A program made the translations under genes and the position numbers. From contig NZ_JAPNKC010000001.1 of NCBI RefSeq assembly GCF_026626705.1, forward strand, positions 2,418,001-2,482,000: 64,000 nt of DNA. Direction: 5' to 3'. Within the stretch, counting starts at the first letter, position 1, and each line of letters starts with the position of its first letter. Shown piece by piece: positions 34,783-44,296 of this stretch. Origin of the DNA: Pyxidicoccus sp. MSG2. Its GTDB lineage: Bacteria; Myxococcota; Myxococcia; Myxococcales; Myxococcaceae. A model generated the notes under the pieces. It saw only the letters and a list, made by a program, of their open reading frames with translations, was not told where the DNA came from and made no database searches.

Positions 34783-35615
34783 TTCGTATCTCCTTGCGTC
34801 CCCTTGCGGGACGACACCTCGAGGAAGTCGATGCGTTCGGCGTCGCCGGGCGGCGAGAAGCGGAACACGTCGTTGCCGAAGCGGGGCGAGAAGTCCCACT
34901 CCGAGAGCTCGACGACGAACTCGGGCAGGCCCTCGACCTTCTTCGAGACAATCACGAGCTTGCGCGGCACGGGCACCGGCCCGTCTTCAATCCACAACTG
35001 CCAGTCCGTCTCGTTTCCGCGAAACGCCAGGTGTTGGCAGGGAACGCCGCGGACGACGCTCGGTCCCAGGTTGCTTCCCGAGACGACGTCCTCCATCAGG
35101 ACCTTGGCGGGGTTGCTGTAGAGCAGGTCCGCCCCGGGCGCCTCGATGTCCAGCTTCTCGCGCGCCGCATCGATGGCCTCGTCGATGTTCGGCGGGGCGT
35201 CGGCGGTCGCGTAGTAGCGGGACTTCTTGCCGAACAGGGTGAAGGTGCGCCCGTCGTAGAAGAACGAGAGGTCCGCCACCTCTCCGCGCCGGTCGCTCCG
35301 GAGCTTGTCGGGCCGCTGGAGCCGGACGGTGCTCGAGAAGTCGAACTCCTGCTTCTCTCCCGTCTTGAGCACGACCTCTATCGAGCCATCCGTCTGGACG
35401 CTGAACCGCTGCTGGCTGGCGAGGAAATCACTCATCTTCTCCACCAGCGCGCGGGCCTTGGGGTCGACGACAGGCTTCTGGGCCTTCTCGGCCTCAGGAG
35501 GCGCGGCCCCGGCGATTCCGCCGGCAAGTGTGGCGAGCACCGCAATGGAACACACCCACCGCCGCGAGCGCGTGGCGGTTGAAAGGCTTCGTCCGCATGG
35601 CATTGGTTTCCCCAT
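34779..35615 (-). CDS. DUF2092 periplasmic protein (LolA-like fold)
   Basis: 278 residues starting at 35615 after GGAGGCAGAA. A signal peptide ends near AGGIAGAA. The mature part fits DUF2092: LVEKMSDFLASQQRFSVQTD, YDGRTFTLFGKKSRYYA, and the late LVIVSKKVEGLPEFVVELSEW, a LolA/LppX-like half-barrel that may carry lipids or lipoproteins. It is translationally coupled to the small secreted protein that follows. This pair stands between the acetate kinase gene and the GH15 gene. Confidence 0.85.
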   Translation of the reverse strand: MGKPMPCGRSLSTATRSRRWVCSIAVLATLAGGIAGAAPPEAEKAQKPVVDPKARALVEKMSDFLASQQRFSVQTDGSIEVVLKTGEKQEFDFSSTVRLQRPDKLRSDRRGEVADLSFFYDGRTFTLFGKKSRYYATADAPPNIDEAIDAAREKLDIEAPGADLLYSNPAKVLMEDVVSGSNLGPSVVRGVPCQHLAFRGNETDWQLWIEDGPVPVPRKLVIVSKKVEGLPEFVVELSEWDFSPRFGNDVFRFSPPGDAERIDFLEVSSRKGTQGDTK

Positions 35616-35785
35616 TTCTGCCTCCGGCCGCGGTCCACGGAGCCCTGGATGGCAGGGCTCCGGACTCGCGGGCTGTGTGAAAGCTGAGGTGCGGTCCGTC
35701 CAGAATCAACCACCCGGCGGGAGCCGCACCCGACGCCCGCTGCCCTCCGCGCGCCCGGGCGCGGGCGGGCAGCAGGCGGGTCCGC

Positions 35786-37765
35786 TCAGGTTGGAGACGA
35801 CGGCTCCGAGGGCGGGACGGTGGCGCGCTCGTTCGCCTCGCGGGGCGCGGGTCCCGCGATGACCGCGGGGGCGCGGCCCTCTCTCCGGGCCGCGCGGGCG
35901 TTCTCGATGTTGATGATGGCCTGGATGAGCCCCGCATGGCTGAAGGCCTGGGGCACGTTTCCCAGGGCCTCGTGCTTCACGGGGTCTATCTCCTCGGCGA
36001 GCAGGCCCAGGTCATTCACGTACTCCAGCACCTGCCCGAGCCGCTCCTCGGCCCGCTCCACGTCGCCGCGGACCGCGAAGCACGTGGTCAGCCACAGCGT
36101 GCAGAAGGCGAACGTGCCCTCCTCGCCGGGCAGTCCGTCCTTGCGTTCGATGTAGCGGTAGACGTGGCCATGGCGCGTCAGCTCCTTGTCGATGCGCTCC
36201 ACCGTCGCCGTCACGCGCGGGTCGTCCGGGGGCAGGAAGCCGCTGAGCAGCACCTGGAGGCCCGTGGCGTCCAGCGCCTTCTGTCCGAAGGTCTGCACGA
36301 AGGCGCCGGTGTCCGGGTCCACGCCCTGCGTTTCAATGGCCTGCCGCAGCTCGTCCCGCGCGCGCCGCCAGCCGTCGAGGTCCGGCTTCAGCTCGGGGAG
36401 GGGCTCGAAGAGGGTGATGGCGCGGTCCAGCGCCACCCACGCCATCAGCTTGGAGAACACGAAGTGCTGCCGGCCGCCGCGCGTCTCCCAGATGCCGTCA
36501 TCGGGCTCCTTCCACCGGCTCGCCGCGGTGTCCGCCACCTGCCGGATGAAGTCCATCCAGAAGCGGCTGCGGGGGTCCGCCATCTGCGCCTCGTAGTTGA
36601 TGCCCAGGTTTCGGATGAGGCCGTACATCACCCCGATGAGCTCACCGTAGGTGTCCATCTGGAGCTGGTCGAACGCGCCGTTGCCGGTGCGTACCGGACG
36701 GCTGCCCCGGTAGCCGTCCAGGAAGTCCAGGTCGTTCTCCTGGAGGAAGCGCTCGCCGCCGATGCCGTAGAGAATCTGCAGCTCGTCGGTGCGGCCCGCC
36801 GTGGTGGAGAGGAGGAAGCGGCCGAACTGGCGCGCCTCCTGCCGGTAGCCGAACATGCCCAGCGCCGCGATGAGCACCGAGGAGTCCCGCAGCCAGCTGA
36901 ACCGGTAGTCCCAGTTGCGCACGCCGCCCACCTCCTCGGGCAGGGACGTGGTGGCCGCGGCGATGATGGCGCCCGTGTCCGCGTAGGTGAGCCCCTTGAG
37001 GACGAGCAGGCTGCGCACCACCAGGTCGCGGTGGGGTCCCGCATACGTGCACCGGCCGGCCCAGGAGCGCCACCAGGACTCCGTGCGCTCCACGCGCGTG
37101 CGCAGGTCCGCCGGCTCCAGCCGCTCCGGCTTCATGCGGTGCGGGCGCTCCCACTGGAGGGCAATCTCGCGCGTGTCACCGGCCCGCAGCACCTCGCGGG
37201 CGTCGCAGCCGCCCTTCGCGTCGGAGGTGATGCGGCCGAGGTTGCACTGCAGGAGCAGCGAGTCCGCGCCGCCGAACACGACGGCGAGGTCATCCGCGAG
37301 GGGATGGAGATAGGGCGTGGTGCGGCCGAAGTCGAAGCGCGGTGAGAAGGTGACGGCCACCTCCACCTCGCCCTTCTCGCACCGGACCAGGCGGATGAGG
37401 AGGTGCCGGGGCTGGGTGACAGCGAGCTTCCCGGACTCACGCTCGTCCTCCCAGCAGGGCAGGCAGTCGGTGACGGTGATGACGCCCGTGTCGGTGGTGA
37501 AGCGCGTCTCCAGGACATTTGTATCCGGCAGGTAGCGCCGGGTGATGGTGGAGGGGGCCACGGGAGCGATGCGGAAGAAGCCGCCCTTCTCGCGGTCCAG
37601 CATGCAGGCGAAGACGGGGTTGTTGTCGAAACGATGGAAGCACATCCATTCCAGCGTTCCGTCACGGGCAACCATGCCCAGCGAGTGGCAGTCGCTCAGG
37701 AAGGCATAGTCGGAGATGGGAGGATAGGGGGTCCCCGCGGGGCGTACTGATGTCTTGGAGGTCAT
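35786..37765 (-). CDS. GH15 family trehalase/glucoamylase-like hydrolase
   Basis: About 659 residues from the ATG at 37765; ATG 37783 is an alternative and neither has a clear ribosome site. The N-terminal beta-sandwich opens YPPISDYAFLSDCHSLGMVA. The (alpha/alpha)6 barrel shows VRNWDYRFSWLRDSS (about 280), GIWETRGGRQHFVFSK with the general-acid Glu (about 423), and LLAEEIDPV...GNVPQAFSHAGL with the second Glu region (about 590). This arrangement is that of bacterial GH15 enzymes that act on trehalose or short alpha-glucans. No signal peptide is seen, so it is probably cytoplasmic. It precedes a sugar kinase gene on the map, transcribed the same way. Confidence 0.88.
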   Translation of the reverse strand: MTSKTSVRPAGTPYPPISDYAFLSDCHSLGMVARDGTLEWMCFHRFDNNPVFACMLDREKGGFFRIAPVAPSTITRRYLPDTNVLETRFTTDTGVITVTDCLPCWEDERESGKLAVTQPRHLLIRLVRCEKGEVEVAVTFSPRFDFGRTTPYLHPLADDLAVVFGGADSLLLQCNLGRITSDAKGGCDAREVLRAGDTREIALQWERPHRMKPERLEPADLRTRVERTESWWRSWAGRCTYAGPHRDLVVRSLLVLKGLTYADTGAIIAAATTSLPEEVGGVRNWDYRFSWLRDSSVLIAALGMFGYRQEARQFGRFLLSTTAGRTDELQILYGIGGERFLQENDLDFLDGYRGSRPVRTGNGAFDQLQMDTYGELIGVMYGLIRNLGINYEAQMADPRSRFWMDFIRQVADTAASRWKEPDDGIWETRGGRQHFVFSKLMAWVALDRAITLFEPLPELKPDLDGWRRARDELRQAIETQGVDPDTGAFVQTFGQKALDATGLQVLLSGFLPPDDPRVTATVERIDKELTRHGHVYRYIERKDGLPGEEGTFAFCTLWLTTCFAVRGDVERAEERLGQVLEYVNDLGLLAEEIDPVKHEALGNVPQAFSHAGLIQAIINIENARAARREGRAPAVIAGPAPREANERATVPPSEPSSPT

Positions 37766-37961
37766 GTGCCACACGCTGTGCATGTGGATGAAGGGAGTGA
37801 ATCGCCCTGGGGACGGTGGCGTGTCCGTGCGCCTGCCCGCGACGGAGCGGTCCCGCGCACGCACGCGCGCCACGGTTCGCGGGCGGGTCGGGCAGGCGTG
37901 CGCGGCCTGCGCCGGGCGCCCGCTCCCCTTCCCGCTCCGCGTTCGAGTCGGTGGGGACGTC

Positions 37962-39395
37962 CTACGGCTTCGGCCTCGCGGGCAGGCTGGCCGCGGCAAT
38001 GGCCTGCCCGTGGCGCTTGTCCTTCTCGCTCGGCATCCGCAGGTCCACGCGGGCGGCGAGCTCCGGGAACTCGATGCGCAGCACCTCCCGCGCCGTGTCG
38101 AGCATGATGGCGCCGCCCCGCCCGGACGTGACGCGCCCGAGGACGAGCACGTGGCGGAAGTCATAGACACTCGCGAGGTGGCCCAGCGCATAACCCAGAT
38201 AGGCGCCGAGCGTGAGGTACACGTCCACGGCCCGCTCGTCGCCCTTCAGCATCAGCTCCTGCAACTGCCTCAGCCGCGCGGGAAGCGGCAGCTCGCCAGG
38301 GACGGTGATGCCGGCCGGCTCGAGCAGCCTTCCCACGGCCTGCTGCGAGAGGTACTGCACGCAGCAGCCCTCGTCGCCGGACCACTCGTCGCGCGGGGCG
38401 CCGGCGCGGTAGTCGATGGGGACGAAGGCAATCTCGTTGAGCCAGGGGGTGACGCACTTCTCACCGGTGACGTAACCGCCCGCGGTGCTGGTGCCGAGCG
38501 CGATTCCCAGCACGCCACCACCGTCGTCGATGGACATGGAGCCGAGCAGCGCGGCGACGTCCCCGTCGTTGACCACGTCGAACGGGACGTCGTTCCAGGC
38601 GTGCCGGAGGTCGCGGAAGATGTTCCTCACGCGCTGCTCGAAGAGCTCGGGGGGGATTCCCCGGAACAGCGAGGAGAAACGCACCTGGTTGTCGACGTAG
38701 ACGCCCGCGGCGCTGCCTCCGATGGCGTCGACCCGGGGAAGGTGCTCCGCCGCGCGGCGCAGCGAGTCCATGATGCCGTCCCAGTGATACCGGGGGTCCG
38801 GCTGGTGGTACGGGTCCCACTCCACCTCCTCGCTCCAGACCACGTGGCCGTCGATGATGGCGGCCACCTTGCGGTCGCTGCCTCCCAGGTCGAAGCCAAT
38901 GCGGCAGCCGTCGAGGTGGCCTCCCAACGAGGCGCTGCCCGAGCGCTCCGGCGGCAACTCGCGAGCCGCCACCACTTCGATGGGATGGCCGTAGACGCTC
39001 TCGCCGACGATGCGCGAGTCGAAGCGGCCGGTCGGGCTCTCGCGGAAGTGCGCGCGAAGCTCCGCGACCAGTGGGGCGGGCGCGTCGAGGTGGATGCGAA
39101 AGCCGCCGCGCGCCCAGAGTGAGAGCTTGACCAGTCGCTCGAGCATCCTGAAGTTCGCGGTGGCGAGGGCATCCCCCTCCGGGAGCAGGTCCGCCGTGAA
39201 GTGTGAAGTCGCGCCGTCCTTCTGCTCGAGGGCGAAGCGCACCCGCACCGGCTGCCCGGTCTCTCTCGCGCGCTGCTGCCAGGCACGCCAGGCGAGCGCG
39301 GCCGGACGGAACAGCGGGTCGAGCACCGGCACGACCTTCGGAGTCACGAGCGCCGAACTCCAGTGGGCATCCACAATCGCGGGGGGTGGGAGCAT
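37962..39395 (-). CDS. ROK-family sugar kinase-like protein with long N-terminus
   Basis: 477 residues from the ATG at 39395. The ASKHA nucleotide-binding motif CRIGFDLGGSDRKVAAIIDG is near residue 167, far further in than in typical ROK kinases of about 300 residues. The preceding 165 residues form an extra domain I do not recognise. Later motifs DVVNDGDVAALLGS and LGIALGTSTAGGYV fit phosphate and adenosine loops. The canonical CxCGxxGCxE zinc motif is replaced by a degenerate GDEGCC. It lies upstream of the GH15 gene in the same direction, so it might phosphorylate the glucose that enzyme releases. Confidence 0.75.
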   Translation of the reverse strand: MLPPPAIVDAHWSSALVTPKVVPVLDPLFRPAALAWRAWQQRARETGQPVRVRFALEQKDGATSHFTADLLPEGDALATANFRMLERLVKLSLWARGGFRIHLDAPAPLVAELRAHFRESPTGRFDSRIVGESVYGHPIEVVAARELPPERSGSASLGGHLDGCRIGFDLGGSDRKVAAIIDGHVVWSEEVEWDPYHQPDPRYHWDGIMDSLRRAAEHLPRVDAIGGSAAGVYVDNQVRFSSLFRGIPPELFEQRVRNIFRDLRHAWNDVPFDVVNDGDVAALLGSMSIDDGGGVLGIALGTSTAGGYVTGEKCVTPWLNEIAFVPIDYRAGAPRDEWSGDEGCCVQYLSQQAVGRLLEPAGITVPGELPLPARLRQLQELMLKGDERAVDVYLTLGAYLGYALGHLASVYDFRHVLVLGRVTSGRGGAIMLDTAREVLRIEFPELAARVDLRMPSEKDKRHGQAIAAASLPARPKP

Positions 39396-39652
39396 GCCCC
39401 AAAGCTGGGGACCGCTGTCCGCGGGTTCAAGCTCACGCACGCCCTGCCGACGCTGCGAGCGCCCTCCTCCCCTGGCCTGAAACACGCCGCGGCCCAGGGG
39501 TTGGGGTGCGGGAAGCGGAGGCCCGGAGGCTGCCTCCCCCGGACTTCCGTCAGGGGCCGACGGGCGGGCGGGACTCGGCACCCCTGCCGTGCCGCGCGCA
39601 ATGTCAGGAGGCCGACGGCGCGCGCCTCGGCGCCAACCCCTAGGAGACGCCC

Positions 39653-40228
39653 ATGCGGCTGCCGCTTCGTATCGCTCCGTTCCTGCTGGGCCTGATGCTC
39701 GCCGCCTGCGCGGGCATCGAGGTCAACACCCACTACGACCCCAAGTCCGTGCCGCAGCTCGAGAGCTTCCGCACCTACGCCTGGTTGCCGCAGCCGGAGG
39801 GCAAGGACCCACGCGTCTACAACGACATCATCGACTCCTACATCCGGCAGGCGGTGGACCAGGAGCTGCAGGGGCGCGGCTACAAGCAGGTGGAGGCGAA
39901 CGCCAATCCAGACTTCCGCATCGGGTGGCAGGGCGCCATCGACTCGAAGGTGGACGTCTCGACGGTGAACTCCTACTACGGCTACGGCTGGGACCCGTAT
40001 TGGAACCCCTACTACGGGGGCGTCGGGATGCCGTACACCCACGTGTACGAGTACGAGCAGGGCACCATCATCCTCGACGTGGTGGACGCGAAGGCGAACA
40101 AGCTCGTCTGGCGCGGCACGGCCCAGGCGGAGGTGAACGAGAACCCGTCTGCTTCACGCACCCAGCAGCGCATCGGAGAGGCCGTGAACGAGATGCTGTC
40201 GCGCTTCCCGCCCAAGGCCGAGAAGTGA
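39653..40228 (+). CDS. DUF4136 lipoprotein
   Basis: 191 residues. A lipoprotein signal ends in LMLAAC. The mature protein starts VNTHYDPKSVPQLESFRTYAWLP, the hallmark of DUF4136, and contains a Tyr/Trp/Gly/Pro-rich loop (YGYGWDPYWNPYYGG) followed by GTIILDVVDAKANKLVWRGTA and a C-terminal helix with RIGEAVNEMLSRFPP. Members are small envelope lipoproteins without an assigned function. The preceding 257 bases, shared with the divergent kinase gene, should hold its promoter. Confidence 0.9.
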   Translation: MRLPLRIAPFLLGLMLAACAGIEVNTHYDPKSVPQLESFRTYAWLPQPEGKDPRVYNDIIDSYIRQAVDQELQGRGYKQVEANANPDFRIGWQGAIDSKVDVSTVNSYYGYGWDPYWNPYYGGVGMPYTHVYEYEQGTIILDVVDAKANKLVWRGTAQAEVNENPSASRTQQRIGEAVNEMLSRFPPKAEK

Positions 40229-40446
40229 GCGCGTGCCCGCCCGCCCCTCCCCGGTGGCCGGCGGGCGCGTTGCGCTCCTGACGCACCCGACACTGAAATG
40301 CAGATGCAATGACATGACGACAGACGCCGGGCCGGGGTTGGACTCACGCCCCCCTGCCCGGCCCTCCCTGGGGGGGCGGTGTGCGGACAGGCGGCCCGTC
40401 CCCACGCTCCCGGCACCACGTAGTCCGGTGTCACAAGGAGGTCTTC

Positions 40447-41169
40447 ATGCGGTTGCATACCTTGCTTCCCCTCGCCCTGCTGGCGCTCACCGTGCCTCGG
40501 GGCGTGTCTGCCCAGACGACGTCTGGCTCGGACGCATCCATGGTGGGCTTTGAAACGCAGGCGAGTGAAGGGCCCGTGCGGCACTTCATGTTCAACGCAG
40601 GCGGCGGCGCCAACTTCCCCATCTCCGACGCGGGGGACCGCTTCAAGACGGGCGGCGGCTTCCAGTTGGGCGCCGGCTTCCAGTTCACGAGGAACCTCGG
40701 CATCACGGGCGAGTACTACTTCAGCGCCCATGACATCCAGGCCGACGTGCTCACCGGGACTGGCGTCGACGGCAACCACTACATGCAGTACGGAAGCCTC
40801 AACGCCGTCTGGAACGTGATGCCCCGCAGCCCCTTCGGCTTCTACCTCATCGCCGGGCCGGGCCTGTACTACCGCAAGGTGGAGCTGACGCAACTGGCGG
40901 GCGTCGCGGCCGTCCCGTACTGCGACCCGTGGCTGTACTACTGCGCCACGGACGTGGTGCCGGTGACGGAGATTCTCGGCTCGCGCAGCAGCACGGACTT
41001 CGGTCTCAGCGGCGGCATCGGCGTCACCCTGAAAATCTATGGGGACCTGCGCCTCTACCTGGAGGGCCGCTACCACTACATCTTCGGCCCGAGCTTCACC
41101 CTGCCGGACGGCAGCTCGCGCAACGCCGACGGCCAGTACCTGCCGGTCAACTTCGGTATCCGCTACTGA
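40447..41169 (+). CDS. Outer-membrane beta-barrel protein
   Basis: 240 residues from the ATG at 40447, after AAGGAGG. The Sec signal is MRLHTLLPLALLALTVPRGVSAQ. The mature part has alternating amphipathic strands (HFMFNAGGGANFPI, GGGFQLGAGFQFTRNLGITGEYYF, FGLSGGIGVTLKIYG) and ends with GQYLPVNFGIRY, a terminal strand closing in an aromatic residue, as for barrel assembly. Two Cys flank a DPWLYY loop. It resembles OmpA/OmpW-like small barrels. A strong hairpin follows 85 bases downstream. Confidence 0.82.
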   Translation: MRLHTLLPLALLALTVPRGVSAQTTSGSDASMVGFETQASEGPVRHFMFNAGGGANFPISDAGDRFKTGGGFQLGAGFQFTRNLGITGEYYFSAHDIQADVLTGTGVDGNHYMQYGSLNAVWNVMPRSPFGFYLIAGPGLYYRKVELTQLAGVAAVPYCDPWLYYCATDVVPVTEILGSRSSTDFGLSGGIGVTLKIYGDLRLYLEGRYHYIFGPSFTLPDGSSRNADGQYLPVNFGIRY

Positions 41170-41253
41170 AGATGCGCGCGCGGCGGGAGGAGGACGCCCG
41201 GCAGGCCACGGGCGTCCACTTCCAGCCCGGCGTCCCGACCCTGGAGGAGCAGG

Positions 41254-41276
41254 GCCCTGTCCAAAGCGGACAGGGC
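41254..41276 (+). terminator. Perfect 9-bp hairpin after barrel gene
   Basis: GCCCTGTCC and GGACAGGGC enclose the 5-base loop AAAGC, 85 bases after the barrel gene stop and before the next gene. It has no T-run, so it could be a terminator in the GC-rich sense or a stabilising RNA hairpin. Confidence 0.4.
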
Positions 41277-41399
41277 GCTCGTCCCGGAGGCTGCGCGACT
41301 TGCCCCGCGTGCTCCCTCGCCCCATACCTTGGGGACTGTCCGGCCGCATCCCGCCGGCTGTCCGCCCCGAGCAACTCGGGCCGCGGAGAAGGAGCAATG

Positions 41400-42350
41400 A
41401 TGGAATCGCCTGGCAAGGCCCGGCTTCGCGGTGGAGTGGTGCTGGTGCTGGGACTGTGCGCGCTGGGCGGCGTCCTCTCCGCCGTGGCCGGCTGTGTCAC
41501 CACCGTCACGGCCGCCCCCGCACCGGCCGCCGCGTCCCGGGAGGGCGGCCTCGTGCTCTCCCCGAAGCCGCTCTACGGGAAGTTCGTCTGGCATGACCTC
41601 GTCACGCAGAACCCCGCCGCCGTCAAACGCTTCTACAGCCAGTTGCTCGGCTGGGAGTTCCAGGACGTGGCGGGCAGCAAGCGGCCCTACTCGCTCATCA
41701 AGGCGGAGGGGCGCTTCATCGGCGGCATCGTCCAGCCCACCGGCGTGGGCAAGGGCGAGTACTCGCAGTGGCTGGGCTACCTCTCCGTGCCCGACGTGGA
41801 CCGCGCGGTGAGCCAGGTCCGCGCGGGCGGCGGCAAGGCCCTGGTGGGGCCGGAGGACGTACAGAACATCGGTCGGGCCGCGGTGGTGACGGACCCGCAG
41901 GGGGCTCCGCTGGGCTTCGTGCGCTCCGAGCCCGGGGACCCGGCCGACATGGGCCTGCCCACGGCCGGGCAGATTCTATGGATGGAGTATCTGGCCGATG
42001 ACGCCGTCGCGGCCGTGGACTTCTACAAGGGGCTGCTCGGCTACACGGTGGAGGAGCGCAACCAGCACGGCGGCATCTACTACGTCCTCAAGGACGGTGA
42101 GCACCCCCGCGCCGGCGTCCTGCGCAAGCCCGTGGAGCGCGTGAAGCCCAACTGGCTCACCTACGTCCGGGTGGATGACCCGGCGGCGGTCGCCGCGCGG
42201 GTGGAGGAGCTCGGCGGCCGCGTGGTGATGGCGCCCCGGCCCGAAGTGCGGGGAGGTTCGCTGGCGCTCATCGCCGACCCGAGCGGAGCGGTGCTCGCCC
42301 TGCAGAAATTCCCGTTCGAGGACACCGGGGCCCCGGCGGCCTCCAAGTGA
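41400..42350 (+). CDS. VOC (glyoxalase-like) lipoprotein with two domains
   Basis: The second of two adjacent ATGs, 41400, is five bases from AGGAG and is preferred to 41397. About 316 residues. A lipoprotein signal ends in LSAVAGC. Residues about 55-175 and 180-305 each show a vicinal-oxygen-chelate unit (GKFVWHDLVTQNPAAVKRFY; ILWMEYLADDAVAAVDFY), as in CFP32-like tandem VOC proteins. Secretion as a lipoprotein is unusual for the family, which is mostly cytoplasmic. It lies 23 bases upstream of a small lipoprotein gene. Substrate unknown. Confidence 0.85.
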   Translation: MESPGKARLRGGVVLVLGLCALGGVLSAVAGCVTTVTAAPAPAAASREGGLVLSPKPLYGKFVWHDLVTQNPAAVKRFYSQLLGWEFQDVAGSKRPYSLIKAEGRFIGGIVQPTGVGKGEYSQWLGYLSVPDVDRAVSQVRAGGGKALVGPEDVQNIGRAAVVTDPQGAPLGFVRSEPGDPADMGLPTAGQILWMEYLADDAVAAVDFYKGLLGYTVEERNQHGGIYYVLKDGEHPRAGVLRKPVERVKPNWLTYVRVDDPAAVAARVEELGGRVVMAPRPEVRGGSLALIADPSGAVLALQKFPFEDTGAPAASK

Positions 42351-42373
42351 TTGCCTTTCGAGGAGAACGCCCC

Positions 42374-42559
42374 ATGTCCCCGAGCAAGTCCTTCCGTCAC
42401 GCCGCGTGGCTCCTGCTGCTCGGCGGCGCCCTGATGACCTCCGGCTGTGCGAATGCCCAGGTCGGCGTGGGCTTCGGCGTCGCGGTGCCCGCGCCCTGGG
42501 GCGGGGTGGGCGTGGGCACCTCCACCGGCTGGTATGGCGGCCCGCGCTGGTATCCTTGA
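42374..42559 (+). CDS. Small Gly-rich lipoprotein
   Basis: 61 residues from the ATG at 42374, eight bases after GAGGAG. A lipoprotein signal (LLLLGGALMTSGC) leaves a 35-residue mature part rich in Gly, Val and Trp (VGVGFGVAVPAPWGG and a WYGGPRW end). Probably co-transcribed with the VOC gene 23 bases upstream. No known family; likely a small outer-membrane lipoprotein. Confidence 0.65.
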   Translation: MSPSKSFRHAAWLLLLGGALMTSGCANAQVGVGFGVAVPAPWGGVGVGTSTGWYGGPRWYP

Positions 42560-42710
42560 GCGGATGGCGCCCTGGGACGAGCGCATCGCCTGAAAGGCGA
42601 CGACGGGTGTGACCCGGGAGCGGCGGTTGCCTCGCGCTGCGCTGGCACCCAGGTTGACACCGTGAGCCAGTGCAGAGGTGGACTACCGGCCTGGCGTTCT
42701 CGAGGGGGGC

Positions 42711-44261
42711 ATGCCCATGGCGAGTACGGTGCCTGCATACGCGGAGTGGTCCAAGCTGGAGCGTCGGATTCGCGCGCTCGTCCCCGAGGCCTTCGACCCC
42801 TCGGGCCGGGTGCTCAACCTCGTCGGAGGCGCCTGGGGACATCCGGGGAAGGGCAAGCCCTACCTGTCTCCGGTGGACGGCACCGTGCTGGGGCGCCTGC
42901 CCATGGTGGATGCCAACACCGCGCGGACCGCCGCGAGCGCCGCCGCGGCGGAGGCCAGGACCTGGGCCCGGGAGGAGCTCGACGTCCGCCGCGAGCGCGT
43001 CTCGCGGTGCCTGGCCCTGCTGCGTGAGCAGCGCGAGCTGCTGGCCCTCATCCTGGCCTGGGAGATTGGCAAGCCCGTGCCCCAGGCGCGCGTCAGCGTG
43101 GACCGCTGTATCAGCGGCGTGGAGTGGTACGTCTCCCAAATCGAGCCGATGCTGGATGGCCGCCGGCCGCTGGGGCTCATCTCCAACATCGCCTCCTGGA
43201 ACTACCCGCTGTCCGTGCTGGTCCATGCCGTGCTGGTCCAGGTCCTCGCGGGCAACAGCGCCATCGCGAAGACGCCCACGGATGGGGGCCTGTATTCGCT
43301 GACGCTCTGCATGGCGCTGGCGCGCCGCTGCGGGCTGCCTGTCTCGCTCATCAGCGGCTCCGGCGGGCAGCTCAGCGACGCGCTGGTGCGCAATCCGGAC
43401 ATCGCCTGCCTGTCCTTCGTGGGTGGCAAGGCGAACGGGCGGGACATCGCCGCCAGCCTCTATGACCGCAACAAGCGCTACATGCTGGAGATGGAGGGGG
43501 TGAACACCTACGGCATCTGGCACTTCAGCGACTGGGAAGGCCTGGCGAAGCAGCTCAAGAAGGGCTTCGAGTACGGCAAGCAGCGCTGCACGGCCTACCC
43601 GCGCTTCGTGGTGGAGCGCGGCCTCATGCCGCGCTTCCTGGAGACGTACCTGCCCGTCGTCTCCGCGCTGAAGGTGGGCCATCCCCTGCTGGCCGAGTCG
43701 CCCGACGGAGCGCCTCCCGCGCTCGACTTCGGACCGCTCATCAACAGTCAGAAGGTGGAGGAGCTGCACGGGCTGATGAGCGAGGCGGAGGCGCGCGGCG
43801 CCGTGCCCCTCTTCGCCGGGCGCCTGGAGCCGGAGCGCTTCCTGCCGGAGCAGGACGTGTCCGCGTACCTGGCCCCGCACGCGCTGCTGCACGTGCCGCG
43901 CAACTGCAAGCTCTACCACGGCGAGCCCTTCGGCCCCGTGGACACGCTGGTGGTCGTGGACAGCGAGGAGGAGCTCGTCGCCGAGATGAACGTGTCCAAC
44001 GGCGCGCTGGTATCCACCATCGCCTGCGACGAGCCGGAGACGTGCCGCCGCATCGCCGGCGAGCTGCGGGCCTTCAAGGTGGGGCACAACCTGCAGCGCT
44101 CGCGCGGGGACCGGGAAGAAGTGTTCGGCGGCATTGGCGGCTCGTGGAAGGGCTGCTTCGTGGGCGGGCCGTTGCTGGTCCAGGCCGTCACGGAGGGCCC
44201 TCCGGACGAGCGGCTGTACGGCAACTTCCACGACTACACGCAGCTTCCGGATGGGCGCTGA
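42711..44261 (+). CDS. Aldehyde dehydrogenase family protein
   Basis: 516 residues from ATG 42711; ATG 42717 is equally near a GAGGGGGG site and a GTG at 42678 is possible. The NAD-binding motif IASWNYPLSVL is present. The general base lies in LEMEGVN (E260) and the catalytic thiol in YGKQRCTAYP (C293), with GEPFGPVDTLVVV near the end. Compared with typical members, ELGG is changed to EMEG and GQxC to KQRC, so it belongs to a divergent branch. It oxidises an aldehyde to the acid with NAD(P); the substrate is not evident. Convergent with the pyruvate-kinase-like gene. Confidence 0.88.
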   Translation: MPMASTVPAYAEWSKLERRIRALVPEAFDPSGRVLNLVGGAWGHPGKGKPYLSPVDGTVLGRLPMVDANTARTAASAAAAEARTWAREELDVRRERVSRCLALLREQRELLALILAWEIGKPVPQARVSVDRCISGVEWYVSQIEPMLDGRRPLGLISNIASWNYPLSVLVHAVLVQVLAGNSAIAKTPTDGGLYSLTLCMALARRCGLPVSLISGSGGQLSDALVRNPDIACLSFVGGKANGRDIAASLYDRNKRYMLEMEGVNTYGIWHFSDWEGLAKQLKKGFEYGKQRCTAYPRFVVERGLMPRFLETYLPVVSALKVGHPLLAESPDGAPPALDFGPLINSQKVEELHGLMSEAEARGAVPLFAGRLEPERFLPEQDVSAYLAPHALLHVPRNCKLYHGEPFGPVDTLVVVDSEEELVAEMNVSNGALVSTIACDEPETCRRIAGELRAFKVGHNLQRSRGDREEVFGGIGGSWKGCFVGGPLLVQAVTEGPPDERLYGNFHDYTQLPDGR

Positions 44262-44296
44262 CGCAGGCTCCACTCCCGGCGGCTCCTCGAGGCTTC

